A stretch of DNA of 64,000 nt, taken from positions 20,495 to 84,494 of the forward strand of contig QBMK01000002.1 in the NCBI GenBank assembly GCA_003249035.1, given 5' to 3'. This stretch comes from Pseudanabaena sp. (GTDB taxonomy: Bacteria; Cyanobacteriota; Cyanobacteriia; Pseudanabaenales; Pseudanabaenaceae). Position 1 is the stretch's first letter. Each line of letters starts with the position of its first letter. Shown here one piece after another: positions 51,381-60,093 of the stretch. A program made the translations under genes and the position numbers. Under the pieces are notes generated by a model. That model was not told the origin of the DNA, did not search any database, and was given only the letters and a program-made list of their open reading frames with translations.

Positions 51381-51797
51381 ATGAGCACTACAGTTGACAA
51401 CTTCACTAAAAAGCTTCATGACAATCTGGAGGCGGTTGAAGATCGCGTGAAATCTTTAAGAGACAGCCTTCAATCTGTGCCGAAAAAAACTCAAGAAGAG
51501 ATTCAATCTAAACTTGATGAGGCGAAAGCAACGCTAAACTCCAAGAAACATGAATTCGATGAATACCGAGCCAAGCTCAAAACTCAATTTGAGGAAAAGG
51601 AATCTGAGTTGAAGTCAGATGTCGAGGAATGGAAGTCGAGTCGGAAGGTGAAAAAGCTCGAACATCGGGCTGAGAAAGCTGAAGACTATGCCACTACTGC
51701 GATCGCTTTGTCTATAGCGACGATAGAAGAAGCTGAAGAAGCAACTTTGACAGCAATCGCCGCTAGACTAGATGCCGAGACTGCTTCAAAGACATAG
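51381..51797 (+). CDS. coiled-coil protein of unknown function
   Basis: 138 residues, very rich in Lys and Glu. A long helix with heptad periodicity runs about 10-105 (VEDRVKSLRDSLQSVPKKTQ, EEKESELKSDVEEWKSSRKV), followed by an Ala-rich C-terminal helix (ATTAIALSIATIEEAEEATL). It resembles small helical stress proteins encoded near BON and CsbD genes, but I cannot name a family. It lies between the two BON paralogues; own terminator downstream. Confidence 0.7.
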   Translation: MSTTVDNFTKKLHDNLEAVEDRVKSLRDSLQSVPKKTQEEIQSKLDEAKATLNSKKHEFDEYRAKLKTQFEEKESELKSDVEEWKSSRKVKKLEHRAEKAEDYATTAIALSIATIEEAEEATLTAIAARLDAETASKT

Positions 51798-51827
51798 ACT
51801 CTAGCGATTTTCTGTTGAGTTTGGCTC

Positions 51828-51873
51828 AAAAAAAATGTACGAGAAACTTTAAAAGTTTCTCGTACATTTTTTT
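51828..51873 (+). terminator. terminator of the coiled-coil gene
   Basis: AAATGTACGAGAAACTTT pairs perfectly with AAAGTTTCTCGTACATTT, with A and T runs outside. A second imperfect hairpin (GCAATAAGCTATG.. / ..CATAGCTTATTGC) lies at about 51910-51951. Confidence 0.75.
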
Positions 51874-51965
51874 GTTTTGCGGCTTTGGTATATAGATCAT
51901 TTGAAAATCGCAATAAGCTATGCGGCACAAAGCGCCACATAGCTTATTGCGTAAAGATTTCCCTC

Positions 51966-52020
51966 GTATTCATACAATCAATTTATTTTATACGTTGCTT
52001 AATCACGATATCAATCATTG
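51966..52020 (+). promoter_or_regulatory. shared upstream element A, copy 3 (before second BON protein)
   Basis: CATACAATCAATTTATTTTA then TACGTTGCTTAATCAC and TATCAATCATTGAGATG. Aligns with the element A region of the first BON gene in the ATACAA...TTATACGTTG part only. About 54 bp upstream of the gene. Confidence 0.4.
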
Positions 52021-52073
52021 AGATGTGATGTTAGTTCTTGCGAATAGATCGTGCATATTATAAAGAGAACCAA

Positions 52074-52763
52074 ATGACCACACTTCTCTCTGTTCAAAAA
52101 ACTGACAAAGATCTCAAGACTGATGTACTTGCTGAACTCAAATATGAGCCTAGTGTCAATGTTACAGACATTGGTGTTTTAGTCAAAGATGGAACGGTAA
52201 CTCTTAATGGCTATGCAACTAGCTCTTACGAGAAATGGCAAGCCGTGCAAGCGACTAGACGGGTTGCTGGTGTAAAAGCGATCGCCGATGACATCGTGGT
52301 TAAGTTGCCGAGTTCTTCGGTGCATACAGATGGAGACATTGCCACAGCCGCCGCCCATCACATCGACTGGTTCACCTCAATCCCTAGAGGAACCATTAAG
52401 GTTACGGTTCGTGATGCTTGGATCACCCTTGAAGGCGAAGTCGAGTGGCAATACCTCAAGAGTTCTGCGGAAAGCTTCCTGTATAACCTTCTGGGTGTTA
52501 AAGGAGTGTCTAATCTGATCACAGTCAAGCCTAGATTGAAGGCAACCGACATCACCAGCGATATTAGAGATGCTTTCAAACGTAATGCACTGGTGGATGC
52601 TAACAAAATCCGTGTTGAGACCTCTGGAAATAAGGTCACATTGCATGGCAAGGTTCGGAACTATGCCGAGCATGACGAAGCCGAACGAGTTGCTTGGGGC
52701 GCTCCAGGAGTGCATTCTGTGGACAATCAACTTAAGGTAGAGTGGTTTAGATTTGAATCATAA
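52074..52763 (+). CDS. triple BON-domain protein, copy 2
   Basis: 229 residues from ATG 52074. Closely similar to 50554-51240 over its whole length (same DVLAELKYEPSV opening, AAHHIDWFTSIPRGTIKVTV and KVRNYAEHDEAERVAWGAPG), with three BON domains. The pair probably arose by tandem duplication, with the coiled-coil gene now between them. Residue changes are spread evenly, so the duplication is not recent. Confidence 0.88.
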   Translation: MTTLLSVQKTDKDLKTDVLAELKYEPSVNVTDIGVLVKDGTVTLNGYATSSYEKWQAVQATRRVAGVKAIADDIVVKLPSSSVHTDGDIATAAAHHIDWFTSIPRGTIKVTVRDAWITLEGEVEWQYLKSSAESFLYNLLGVKGVSNLITVKPRLKATDITSDIRDAFKRNALVDANKIRVETSGNKVTLHGKVRNYAEHDEAERVAWGAPGVHSVDNQLKVEWFRFES

Positions 52764-52866
52764 AGTTTATATGGGTAACGCTTCTCGCTGCCCATATAAA
52801 CCCTAAAATCTTAATCATCTTTAGCAATACCGAATTTTAGAACAACTCAGTCAAGAGTGAAGCAAC

Positions 52867-53430
52867 ATGAGCGTTACTGAATACGAAGATTACGAAGATA
52901 TTGATAAGAATGTGATTAGCTCTGGATGGATGACTGTGACAGCCATTGGGATGATCCTGTTAGGTATTATTGCGATCGCATTTCCCTTCTTTGCCACCAT
53001 CGCTTCAACCGTCCTGTTCGGTTGCTTATTTATCCTTGCTGGAATTTCCCAAATCTTCTATACAATTCAGTCAAGAGGTGCAGGGAAAGTTATTTTAAAA
53101 ATGACTCTTGGGCTTCTGTATCTCTTTGCTGGAGTTTTCGTAATAGTAAATCCGCTCCAAGGAGCATTTGCTTTCACGATCGTGTTGGGTATTACCATCT
53201 TTTTGCAAGGGATGATTCAGGTATCGCTCTCTCTCCAAATGCGTTGGTTCTCCCCTAACTGGGGATGGATGCTGGTGAGTGGATTGATGGGTATCATTTT
53301 CGGTATTTTTGTTTGGTCTAGCTCTCCGCTCAATGACATTTGGCTAATTGGCACTCTAATTGGAATTAACCTTTTGTTTGATGGAATTTGGATGTTAACT
53401 CTACATTCAGTAGGATTTACACAAGATTAA
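52867..53430 (+). CDS. HdeD-family (DUF308) membrane protein
   Basis: 187 residues with six TM helices in three DUF308-type hairpins (GMILLGIIAIAFPFFATIAS, LYLFAGVFVIVNPLQGAFAF, GIIFGIFVWSSSPLNDIWLI). HdeD is an acid-resistance membrane protein in enterobacteria; homologues elsewhere are general stress proteins of unknown mechanism. The TAA stop codon overlaps the left end of the inverted-repeat element at 53429. Confidence 0.9.
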   Translation: MSVTEYEDYEDIDKNVISSGWMTVTAIGMILLGIIAIAFPFFATIASTVLFGCLFILAGISQIFYTIQSRGAGKVILKMTLGLLYLFAGVFVIVNPLQGAFAFTIVLGITIFLQGMIQVSLSLQMRWFSPNWGWMLVSGLMGIIFGIFVWSSSPLNDIWLIGTLIGINLLFDGIWMLTLHSVGFTQD

Positions 53431-53571
53431 GAAACCATTTAAGAATTGTCTAGATCCCCCCAGTCCCCCTTAAAAAGGGGAGAGAATTAAATTCTTCCCC
53501 CTTTTTAAGGGGGATTGAGGGGGATCTCTTAGGGCTTTTGAACGCAAAAAGTAATTCTTAAATGGTTTCTT
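53429..53571. repeat. 143-bp inverted-repeat element at the hdeD stop codon
   Basis: AAGAAACCATTTAAGAATT at the left is inverted at the right, and inside it GATCCCCC.. and CCCCCTTAAAAAGGGG are matched by CCCCCTTTTTAAGGGG and GAGGGGGATC. The whole can fold as one long hairpin. TA flanks both ends (TA/AAGAAACC... style), compatible with a TA-duplicating MITE. It supplies the last two bases of the upstream stop codon and may terminate transcription. Confidence 0.7.
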
Positions 53572-53608
53572 AGATATACCAAGGTATGACAATTTTTAAA
53601 TGAGCGTA

Positions 53609-53624
53609 TGTCCATTTGAAAATT
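53609..53624 (+). promoter_or_regulatory. 16-bp element shared with 49034-49049
   Basis: TGTCCATTTGAAAATT, identical to the sequence upstream of the lmo0937-type gene; 71 bp before the gene at 53695. Confidence 0.35.
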
Positions 53625-53694
53625 GAAAATCAATCTCAGTATTCCTTTACTGTTCATAAAGCAAATCACAATCACAATATCAGGAAATAAAATC

Positions 53695-54234
53695 ATGACA
53701 TATCCACATTCAGTTATTGGTCATTTCCCTTCTCATGTAGAAGCAGAAAAGATGGTATTAGAGTTACAAAAACACGGCTTTGATATCCAAAAGCTCTCGA
53801 TTGTTGGCAAAGACTATCAGACAGCAGAACAGGTGCGTGGATTTCTAACTTGGAAGGACACAGCCAAAGCTGGAGCCGCTGGAGGCGTTTATTGGGGCAG
53901 TTTCTTCGGAGGACTATTTGGGATTTTAGCGGGAGCTGGAGTACTCTTCATTCCTGGAATGGGTCCTATAGTAGTTGCTGGACCTATCGCTGGAGTGTTG
54001 GCAGGCTGGTTGGAAGGCACACTTGTCGGAGGAGCTGGTACTGCGGCTGTAGCAGGATTGGCAGGAGCCTTGGGCGGATTAGGAATCCCAAAGAATGAAG
54101 TGCTGAAGTATGAGGCTAAAATTCAAGCCGGTGAGTTCATCATCATTGTTACAGGTAGTGACGATGATGTCAGACAGGCAAGGCAAATTCTGGACAGAAT
54201 CAATATTGACAATAACAGGTTGATCGCTGCTTAG
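53695..54234 (+). CDS. YflT-like glycine-rich membrane protein, second
   Basis: 179 residues from ATG 53695. The N-terminal alpha/beta domain (VIGHFPSHVEAEKMVLELQK, IQKLSIVGKDY) precedes a Gly-rich hydrophobic hairpin (GGLFGILAGAGVLFIPGMGP, VVAGPIAGVLAGWLEGTLVG) and a closing YEAKIQAGEFIIIVTGSDDD ferredoxin-like half. It has the same architecture as 49689-50234 but low identity. Probably a stress-induced membrane protein. Confidence 0.75.
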   Translation: MTYPHSVIGHFPSHVEAEKMVLELQKHGFDIQKLSIVGKDYQTAEQVRGFLTWKDTAKAGAAGGVYWGSFFGGLFGILAGAGVLFIPGMGPIVVAGPIAGVLAGWLEGTLVGGAGTAAVAGLAGALGGLGIPKNEVLKYEAKIQAGEFIIIVTGSDDDVRQARQILDRINIDNNRLIAA

Positions 54235-54324
54235 TAATCTAAGAAACATTTATCGCAATTTGCAAGTTGTCAAATACAACTTGCAAATTGTCAAAGACAA
54301 CTTGCAAATCATAAAGTTCATATT

Positions 54325-54379
54325 TTTTTGTATGCGGGTTTTACCCTAGAACTAACAAGGTGAAAACCGCATACAAAAA
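54325..54379 (+). terminator. terminator after the second YflT-like gene
   Basis: TTTTTGTATGCGGGTTTT pairs with AAAACCGCATACAAAAA (one bulge), followed by a T-run. Just upstream (54249-54299) are short direct and inverted repeats of CAACTTGCAAAT. No gene in this 297-bp gap. Confidence 0.65.
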
Positions 54380-54531
54380 TTTTTTTCTAAGTTGAAAACT
54401 CTAAATATTCTCCCTAGCCTTTTCGCAAAGGGGCTTGGGAAATATAGATAATTTAATTCATCTAATTGATACGCCATTAGTTCGCAGCTATATTTTTATC
54501 ATCTGACAGTATTTCATCATGGAGAGAAAAT

Positions 54532-55824
54532 ATGTCAAATACATTAGACGGAATATCAGAAATCCCTCAAAGATTACTTGCTTCTGAGGCTCTCCCGACT
54601 TTAATTTTAGGCGGAGGATTTACGGGCTTATTCACAGCATTACATTTAAGTCGTCAGCATTATACAACTCCCACAATTCTAATCGATCGCGAATGGAGTT
54701 TTATCTTTAAGCCCCTATTATATGAAGTTCTCAGTGGTGAGATGAACATGCAGTTTATCTGCCACCGCTATGACTCTCTTTTGCATAAGAGTGGGATTAC
54801 CTTTATTCGAGATGAAGTGCAATCGATTGACTTACAACAGCGACAGGTTCGCTTAGCCTCTGGATTACATTATACCTACAGTAATCTGGTGTTATCGCTC
54901 GGCGGTGTCGTGAGTTATTGTGGTGTTAAAGGAGCTAAAGAATATACTCTCCCATTTTCTACAATTGAAGATGCGATCGCCTTAGGTAAACAGCTACGGG
55001 ATTGTTTGCAACGCGCTACCCAAAGTGAAGAATTGCACCAAAAAAAGAAGTTGTTGACCTTTGCCATTTTAGGTGCAGGTCGGACTGGAGTTGAATTAGC
55101 TGCAACTTTAGCAGATTTATTACCTGATTGGTATACCTCTCTTGGCGGTGAGATTGCGGATATTCGTGTGGTGATCATTCAACGAGGTAAAGAGATTCTG
55201 AAAAGCGATAGCGATCGCTTACGGCAGACGGCTGAAGATGCATTGCAAAAGCGCTCGGTATCCGTAGAAGTCATGCTTGAAACCGCAGTAATTCAAGTAC
55301 GATCAAATATTATTGTGATTAAACGAAACGATCGAATAGAAGAGATTAACGCTGCAACGATTATTTGGACGACAGGAATTGTTACAAATCCTCTCATCGA
55401 TACATTATCGATTCCTGAAGGTGGTCGAGATCAACAGGGACGATTGAAGCTAACTGATACTTTAGAACTACTTGATTTCCCAGAAGTATTTGCAGGAGGT
55501 GATTGTGCAGTGACGGAGCATCCGTTGCCCTTAACCGCTCAAGTTGCCTATCAGCAAGGATCTACAATCGCCCATAATTTGCAAGCGTTATCTGAAGGTC
55601 ATTCCCCCATTGACGCAGAAATTAAGATGAGAGGAACGCTCATGAAATTGGGGTTAAAAGAAGGTGTTGCCGAACTCTCCAATCACTATGAAATGAAAGG
55701 GCATCTCGGTCATTTAATTCGTCAAGCTACCTATATTGAGTTGCTACCCACACCAGCCCGAAACTTTAAGGGAACGATTGAATGGATATCTGATGAGCTT
55801 TTCCAGAAATATGCTGGAGTATAG
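54532..55824 (+). CDS. type II NADH dehydrogenase (NDH-2)
   Basis: 430 residues. FAD-binding GGGFTGLFTALHLSRQ near residue 27 and NAD-binding LGAGRTGVELAATLADL near 181; VFAGGDCAV near the C-terminus. It passes electrons from NADH to quinone without pumping protons, in the membrane. Cyanobacteria carry several (NdbA/B/C) with proposed redox-sensing or regulatory roles. Start ATG 54532 behind GGAGAGAA. Confidence 0.88.
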   Translation: MSNTLDGISEIPQRLLASEALPTLILGGGFTGLFTALHLSRQHYTTPTILIDREWSFIFKPLLYEVLSGEMNMQFICHRYDSLLHKSGITFIRDEVQSIDLQQRQVRLASGLHYTYSNLVLSLGGVVSYCGVKGAKEYTLPFSTIEDAIALGKQLRDCLQRATQSEELHQKKKLLTFAILGAGRTGVELAATLADLLPDWYTSLGGEIADIRVVIIQRGKEILKSDSDRLRQTAEDALQKRSVSVEVMLETAVIQVRSNIIVIKRNDRIEEINAATIIWTTGIVTNPLIDTLSIPEGGRDQQGRLKLTDTLELLDFPEVFAGGDCAVTEHPLPLTAQVAYQQGSTIAHNLQALSEGHSPIDAEIKMRGTLMKLGLKEGVAELSNHYEMKGHLGHLIRQATYIELLPTPARNFKGTIEWISDELFQKYAGV

Positions 55825-55878
55825 CAATCCGAGAAGGGTTGACAGAGTCTCACTCTCAACTCTTCTCGGATTGCTATA
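55820..55878 (+). terminator. terminator at the NDH-2 3' end
   Basis: TATAGCAATCCGAGAAG pairs perfectly with its complement CTTCTCGGATTGCTATA over 17 bp, beginning within the NDH-2 stop codon. It separates NDH-2 from the small membrane protein. Confidence 0.65.
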
Positions 55879-55904
55879 TGAGAGATATATTAAGGAGATT
55901 ATTT

Positions 55905-56213
55905 ATGGAAACCACCAAAAAACGTAGCCAATATTTTAAATACATTCGCCATCTTCATCGCATTCTTGCTCCGATTATGTTGTTACCTCTATTGCTAACT
56001 ACCATCACAGGCATAATTTATCAAATCCTAGATTTGGCAGGTAAAGAAAAAAATTTTAAATGGATCTTAGATTGGCATAAGGGAGACTTCGGTGTAATTA
56101 ATCTAGAAAGCTTTTATCCATTCTTGACTGCCCTTGGTTTGTTTATATTGATTTTCACGGGAATTTCAATGTGGCGCACGATGCAGCGCACTTCTAGTAA
56201 ACCCGCTACTTAG
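55905..56213 (+). CDS. small PepSY-associated-type membrane protein
   Basis: 102 residues from ATG 55905 behind AAGGAGATT. Two TM helices (about 20-40 and 70-90), with YIRHLHRILAPIMLLPLLLT like the first helix of PepSY-TM proteins, in which histidines may bind haem. Only a fragment-length version of the larger family; may be a complete short form. 22 bp upstream of the ferrochelatase-like gene. Confidence 0.65.
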   Translation: METTKKRSQYFKYIRHLHRILAPIMLLPLLLTTITGIIYQILDLAGKEKNFKWILDWHKGDFGVINLESFYPFLTALGLFILIFTGISMWRTMQRTSSKPAT

Positions 56214-56235
56214 CGACCCACATAGGCTTAAAATA

Positions 56236-57327
56236 ATGATTTTTAGTGAAGCAGCTGAAGCCGTCGAAAACAATAATATCGATTTGACTGAGACAACGCA
56301 GCGCGATCGCGTGGCAGTGTTGCTTGCTGGATATGGTGAAGTGGAATCTTTTCGCGAACTGAGTCTGTATAACCAAGCGGCGACAAAGTACATTGCATCG
56401 CAATTTTTACCAATTCCCAAATGGCTATATCCTATTGCAGGGAAACTTCTTGCACTTCAAGATTTATACAGTTTTGGATTTAAGCATCATCACTTTATAT
56501 CGCTTGAAAATGAGATCTTTGAGAAACAACGTCTGGGACTTGCAGAGCAGCTCGAATACCGATGGGGTGACTCAGTGCAAGTATTCAAAGGCTTCTATTT
56601 CTGTCAGCCATTTTTGCAAGATGTAGTTACGGATATCATTGAGCAAGGTTTTCAGAATTTACTAATCTATCCTTTGTTAGTGGTAGATTCTGCTTTTACA
56701 GGTAAAATCGCTGTCGAGCAAGTTAATGAAGTTATAGCAAAGATTGCTCCAGAGAATGACCCGAATCATTCGATCTTTAAATCAATTCGATATATTCCTG
56801 CCTTTGCTACGGAAGCCGCTTATATCGATTTGATGGTACATCAGACTAGAGAAACGCTAAATCAATCTCCCAGTCACTTTTTTGAGTCGCGAATTGGAAT
56901 TGTCTTAACGGTTCATGGTGGGCCAGAACAGGCGCAGGGATTATTAACGGGTGTGATTGATGGACAAGAACTGTACGATCGAGTCCAAGCACAATTACAA
57001 CATCAATATCCACTCATCTCTATCGGTTGGGTGAATCACGATATGCCCTTCATTAAATGGTCGCAACCCGATCTCAAACAAGCTGCAAAGAGCTTGATTA
57101 CAGCAGGCGCTCAGACGATTATATTTAAACCGCTCGGCTGGGTTACGGACAATTATGAAACTATTCTTGAAGTAAATGATGCGATTGAATCTTTGCAACG
57201 TCAATACCCGACGATAACTTACACAAAACTCGGCTGTGTCAATCAAGATCCTGATTTTCTAAAAATCTTAGCAGCATGGGCAAATCCGCAAATTGAAGCA
57301 ATGCTTGCTGTTCGTTCTGCAAAATGA
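56236..57327 (+). CDS. ferrochelatase-like protein
   Basis: 363 residues, chelatase fold in two halves. The first half has AVLLAGYGEVESFRELSLYN (ferrochelatase LLNLGGP-like position) and the second LTVHGGPEQAQG and PLGWVTDNYETILEVND, resembling the ferrochelatase GF(V/S)xDHLET(L/I)xE(I/V)D signature with a Glu retained. The N-terminal histidine motif is not canonical. It may insert metal into a tetrapyrrole, or be a paralogue with a metal-handling role, given the metal ABC transporter 63 bp downstream. The canonical hemH is presumably elsewhere. Confidence 0.65.
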   Translation: MIFSEAAEAVENNNIDLTETTQRDRVAVLLAGYGEVESFRELSLYNQAATKYIASQFLPIPKWLYPIAGKLLALQDLYSFGFKHHHFISLENEIFEKQRLGLAEQLEYRWGDSVQVFKGFYFCQPFLQDVVTDIIEQGFQNLLIYPLLVVDSAFTGKIAVEQVNEVIAKIAPENDPNHSIFKSIRYIPAFATEAAYIDLMVHQTRETLNQSPSHFFESRIGIVLTVHGGPEQAQGLLTGVIDGQELYDRVQAQLQHQYPLISIGWVNHDMPFIKWSQPDLKQAAKSLITAGAQTIIFKPLGWVTDNYETILEVNDAIESLQRQYPTITYTKLGCVNQDPDFLKILAAWANPQIEAMLAVRSAK

Positions 57328-57333
57328 CGAAAT

Positions 57334-57361
57334 GTAGGGGCAATTCATGAATTGCCCCTAC
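57334..57361. repeat. 28-bp perfect palindrome
   Basis: GTAGGGGCAATTCA and its reverse complement, 7 bp after the ferrochelatase-like stop. Same family as 50362-50389, sharing the core with 4813-4850. Could terminate transcription or be an interspersed repeat. Confidence 0.65.
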
Positions 57362-57390
57362 GATGAAATGCTTTATTAAGGATATTAAAA

Positions 57391-58446
57391 ATGTTTTATC
57401 TCAAAAATCTTTATCATTGGCTATTCACGATCGCGATATCGGCGATCGCTTTAGGAAGCTGCACACCGAATCTACCTTTAGTCAATGCCAATTCTACTTC
57501 TTCTCCATCTCCCACTAAAAGACTGCGAATAGTGACCACTTTTATTCCAATTACTGATTTTACAAAAGCTGTGGCAGGCGATCGTGCCGATGTGACGCAA
57601 CTCCTACCAACCAATGTTGGTCCCCATGACTTTCAGGCAAAACCAGAGGATGCTCAAAAGCTGACAAAAGCTGATGTCCTAATCGAAAATGGATTAGGGA
57701 TGGAAACATTTCTAGATGAATTGATTAAAAATGCAGGTAACTCTAACTTGAAGATAATTGACTCTAGCAAAGGCGTGCAAGCAATATCGACAGATGCGAT
57801 CGCTGGCAAAAAACAGACTCAATCTAAACAGATTGCGTTCAATCCCCATATCTGGCTTGACCCCAAACGAGCAATTCAACAAGTAGCCAATATTCGCGAT
57901 GGACTTGTTACCGCCGATCCAGATGGGAAAGATATTTATATTCTCAATGCCGCCGCTTACACAGTTAAACTTCAGAAATTAGATGATGAATTTACGCAAA
58001 AGCTGCAACCCTATGCTGGCAAAACTTTTGTAACTTACCATGACTTTGCTCCCTACTTCGCTCAAAGCTATAATCTAAAAGCACAATTTTTGGTAGGCAT
58101 TCCTGAAGAAAACGCCTCACCTGCTGATGTGAAGCGAGTAATTAATGCAGCAAAAGACTCAAAGTTGAAAACTTTGCTAACCGAACCTCAAGCAGTAGGA
58201 AATCCATTCTCAGCCTTAGCCAAGGATTTGAACGTGCAGATCGGAAATTTCGATCCGATGGAGACAGCGATCGCCGTAGGTGTAATGCCAGACTATTACT
58301 TCACCGTAATGCGTCAGAATTTAAATAATTTAGAATCTGCTTTTGGAGCAAAATCTATTCAATCATCTCTACCCAGAAAATTCCAGTCTGGATTTTTGAT
58401 GAAGATTGGCAATCAATTAGCTTACGGTTTGAGGAGGCTGACTTGA
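57391..58446 (+). CDS. znuA: Zn/Mn ABC transporter substrate-binding lipoprotein
   Basis: 351 residues, cluster A-I (TroA/ZnuA) metal-binding protein. A lipobox ALGSC places the lipid-anchored Cys at residue 24. Metal ligands are expected at NVGPHDFQAKPED, NPHIWLDPKR and YHDFAPYFAQSY plus a late acidic residue (FDPMETAIA). There is no long His-rich loop and no extra cysteine pair, so zinc versus manganese cannot be decided. First of a three-gene operon; the symbol is tentative. Confidence 0.85.
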   Translation: MFYLKNLYHWLFTIAISAIALGSCTPNLPLVNANSTSSPSPTKRLRIVTTFIPITDFTKAVAGDRADVTQLLPTNVGPHDFQAKPEDAQKLTKADVLIENGLGMETFLDELIKNAGNSNLKIIDSSKGVQAISTDAIAGKKQTQSKQIAFNPHIWLDPKRAIQQVANIRDGLVTADPDGKDIYILNAAAYTVKLQKLDDEFTQKLQPYAGKTFVTYHDFAPYFAQSYNLKAQFLVGIPEENASPADVKRVINAAKDSKLKTLLTEPQAVGNPFSALAKDLNVQIGNFDPMETAIAVGVMPDYYFTVMRQNLNNLESAFGAKSIQSSLPRKFQSGFLMKIGNQLAYGLRRLT

Positions 58447-59207
58447 AGGAAACCGTATTATCAGTTAACAAGTTAACTGTTTATCGTGACACCTATGAAG
58501 CAATACAGGATGTTTCTTTCTCTTTAGAATCAGGAACGGATACATCAATTGTAGGACCTAATGGAGGAGGTAAAACAACGTTAGTTCAAGCGATTTTAGG
58601 AATCTTACCTCGTCGTTCAGGAGAAATATCGATTTTGGGGCAACCTCTTAGTCCTAAAGGATTTCTTCCACCACGCATCCGTCAACAAATCGCCTATTTG
58701 CCACAAAACTTTCAGGTTGATCGCCGCATTCCCATGACCGTAGAAGAACTGGTGGGTTTAGGTTGGGATAAATTAGGATTCCAGTTACCTTGGGCAAATC
58801 GCAGAAAACGCGGTCATGCCGTGCGAGAAGCTCTGAGACAAGTAAAAGCAACCCACCTCAGGCATCAACTAATTAACGGGCTTTCTGGCGGTGAATCGAA
58901 ACGAGTATTACTTGCCTATTGTTTAGTTTCTCCCCGTCGATTATTAATTCTTGATGAAGCCCCTGCGGGGTTGGATATTCGAGCTGAGGCAGATTTTTAT
59001 CAATTACTGTATCAACTCAAACAAGAGCAAGATTGGGCAATTTTACAGATCTCCCACGATCTAGATATGGTCAGACAGCATTGCGATCGCGTCCTCTGCC
59101 TAAATCGCACCCTTCGCTGTCAAGGTGTCCCAGATGTGGCGCTCTCTCCCGATAGCCTCTCAAATCTTTATGGAACAGAATTTGTTCGGTATCGCCATTC
59201 CCATTAA
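58443..59207 (+). CDS. znuC: metal ABC transporter ATP-binding protein
   Basis: 254 residues. Walker A is GPNGGGKTTL, the signature is NGLSGGESKRVLLAYCL, and Walker B is RLLILDEAPAGLDI. Start TTG 58443 overlaps the previous stop (TTGA), indicating translational coupling. It powers uptake by the permease encoded next. The metal is undecided, as for the binding protein. Confidence 0.88.
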   Translation: MKETVLSVNKLTVYRDTYEAIQDVSFSLESGTDTSIVGPNGGGKTTLVQAILGILPRRSGEISILGQPLSPKGFLPPRIRQQIAYLPQNFQVDRRIPMTVEELVGLGWDKLGFQLPWANRRKRGHAVREALRQVKATHLRHQLINGLSGGESKRVLLAYCLVSPRRLLILDEAPAGLDIRAEADFYQLLYQLKQEQDWAILQISHDLDMVRQHCDRVLCLNRTLRCQGVPDVALSPDSLSNLYGTEFVRYRHSH

Positions 59208-59219
59208 CTCAATTAATCT

Positions 59220-60074
59220 ATGTTTCTTCAAGCAGAACTTACTCACGTTATCGAGCTATTTCAACTACCCTTTATGCAACGCGCCTTGCTGGGCGGTGTC
59301 CTGACAGGGACAATGGGTGGCATTTTAGGAAGCTTTACAATTTTACGGCAATTGTCTTTTTTCTGTGATGCCCTAGGACATTCAGCCTTATTGGGCATTA
59401 GCATCGGATTTCTATTAGGACTCAATCCATCCCTAGTTTTACTTCCCTTCGCTGTTATCTTTGCTCTAATGGTTTCATACCTGCTAGAGCATACCCGTTT
59501 GTGGACTGATGCCTTACTCAATATTATTTATTCCTCATCTTTAGCGATCGCCATCATTATTCTTAGCTTTGTCGGTCAGTACAAAGGTGGACTAGACAAC
59601 CTATTATTTGGCGATATTCTCGCAGTACAAGAGATAGATTTAGTTTTAAGTAGTTTGCTGTTAATCATTTGCATTTTATTCATTGGGTTGACATTACGAA
59701 CACAGATGTTACTTACCCTAAATGAATCCTTGGCGATCGCTCGTGGTGTATCAATATCAACGCATCGGACAATATTTATCGTGCTGCTCTCGTTAGTGGT
59801 GGGAATTTCGATTAAGGCGATCGGGGTCTTGTTAGTAAGTGCTTTTGTGGTAATCCCAGCCTGTTCAGCCCGAATGCTTAGTCACACATTCATTCATTAT
59901 GTCTGGCTGTCAGCCGCCCTAGGAGCATTAAGTGCAGTGATTGGAATGGTGATTTCTGCTTGGTTTAATTTGCCATCTGGCCCCAGTATTGTGGCGACAC
60001 AATTAATAATCTTTCTAACTGCGATGGCTTTGCCGAGTCTCCACTCACTAACTATTCAACATAAGTCTTTGTAA
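59220..60074 (+). CDS. znuB: metal ABC transporter permease
   Basis: 284 residues, about eight TM helices of the ABC-3 family (FMQRALLGGVLTGTMGGILG, CDALGHSALLGISIGFLLGL, KAIGVLLVSAFVVIPACSAR). Starts 12 bp after the ATPase gene, completing the operon. Start ATG 59220. Confidence 0.9.
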   Translation: MFLQAELTHVIELFQLPFMQRALLGGVLTGTMGGILGSFTILRQLSFFCDALGHSALLGISIGFLLGLNPSLVLLPFAVIFALMVSYLLEHTRLWTDALLNIIYSSSLAIAIIILSFVGQYKGGLDNLLFGDILAVQEIDLVLSSLLLIICILFIGLTLRTQMLLTLNESLAIARGVSISTHRTIFIVLLSLVVGISIKAIGVLLVSAFVVIPACSARMLSHTFIHYVWLSAALGALSAVIGMVISAWFNLPSGPSIVATQLIIFLTAMALPSLHSLTIQHKSL

Positions 60075-60093
60075 ATATTTATTAGAATTTCAG

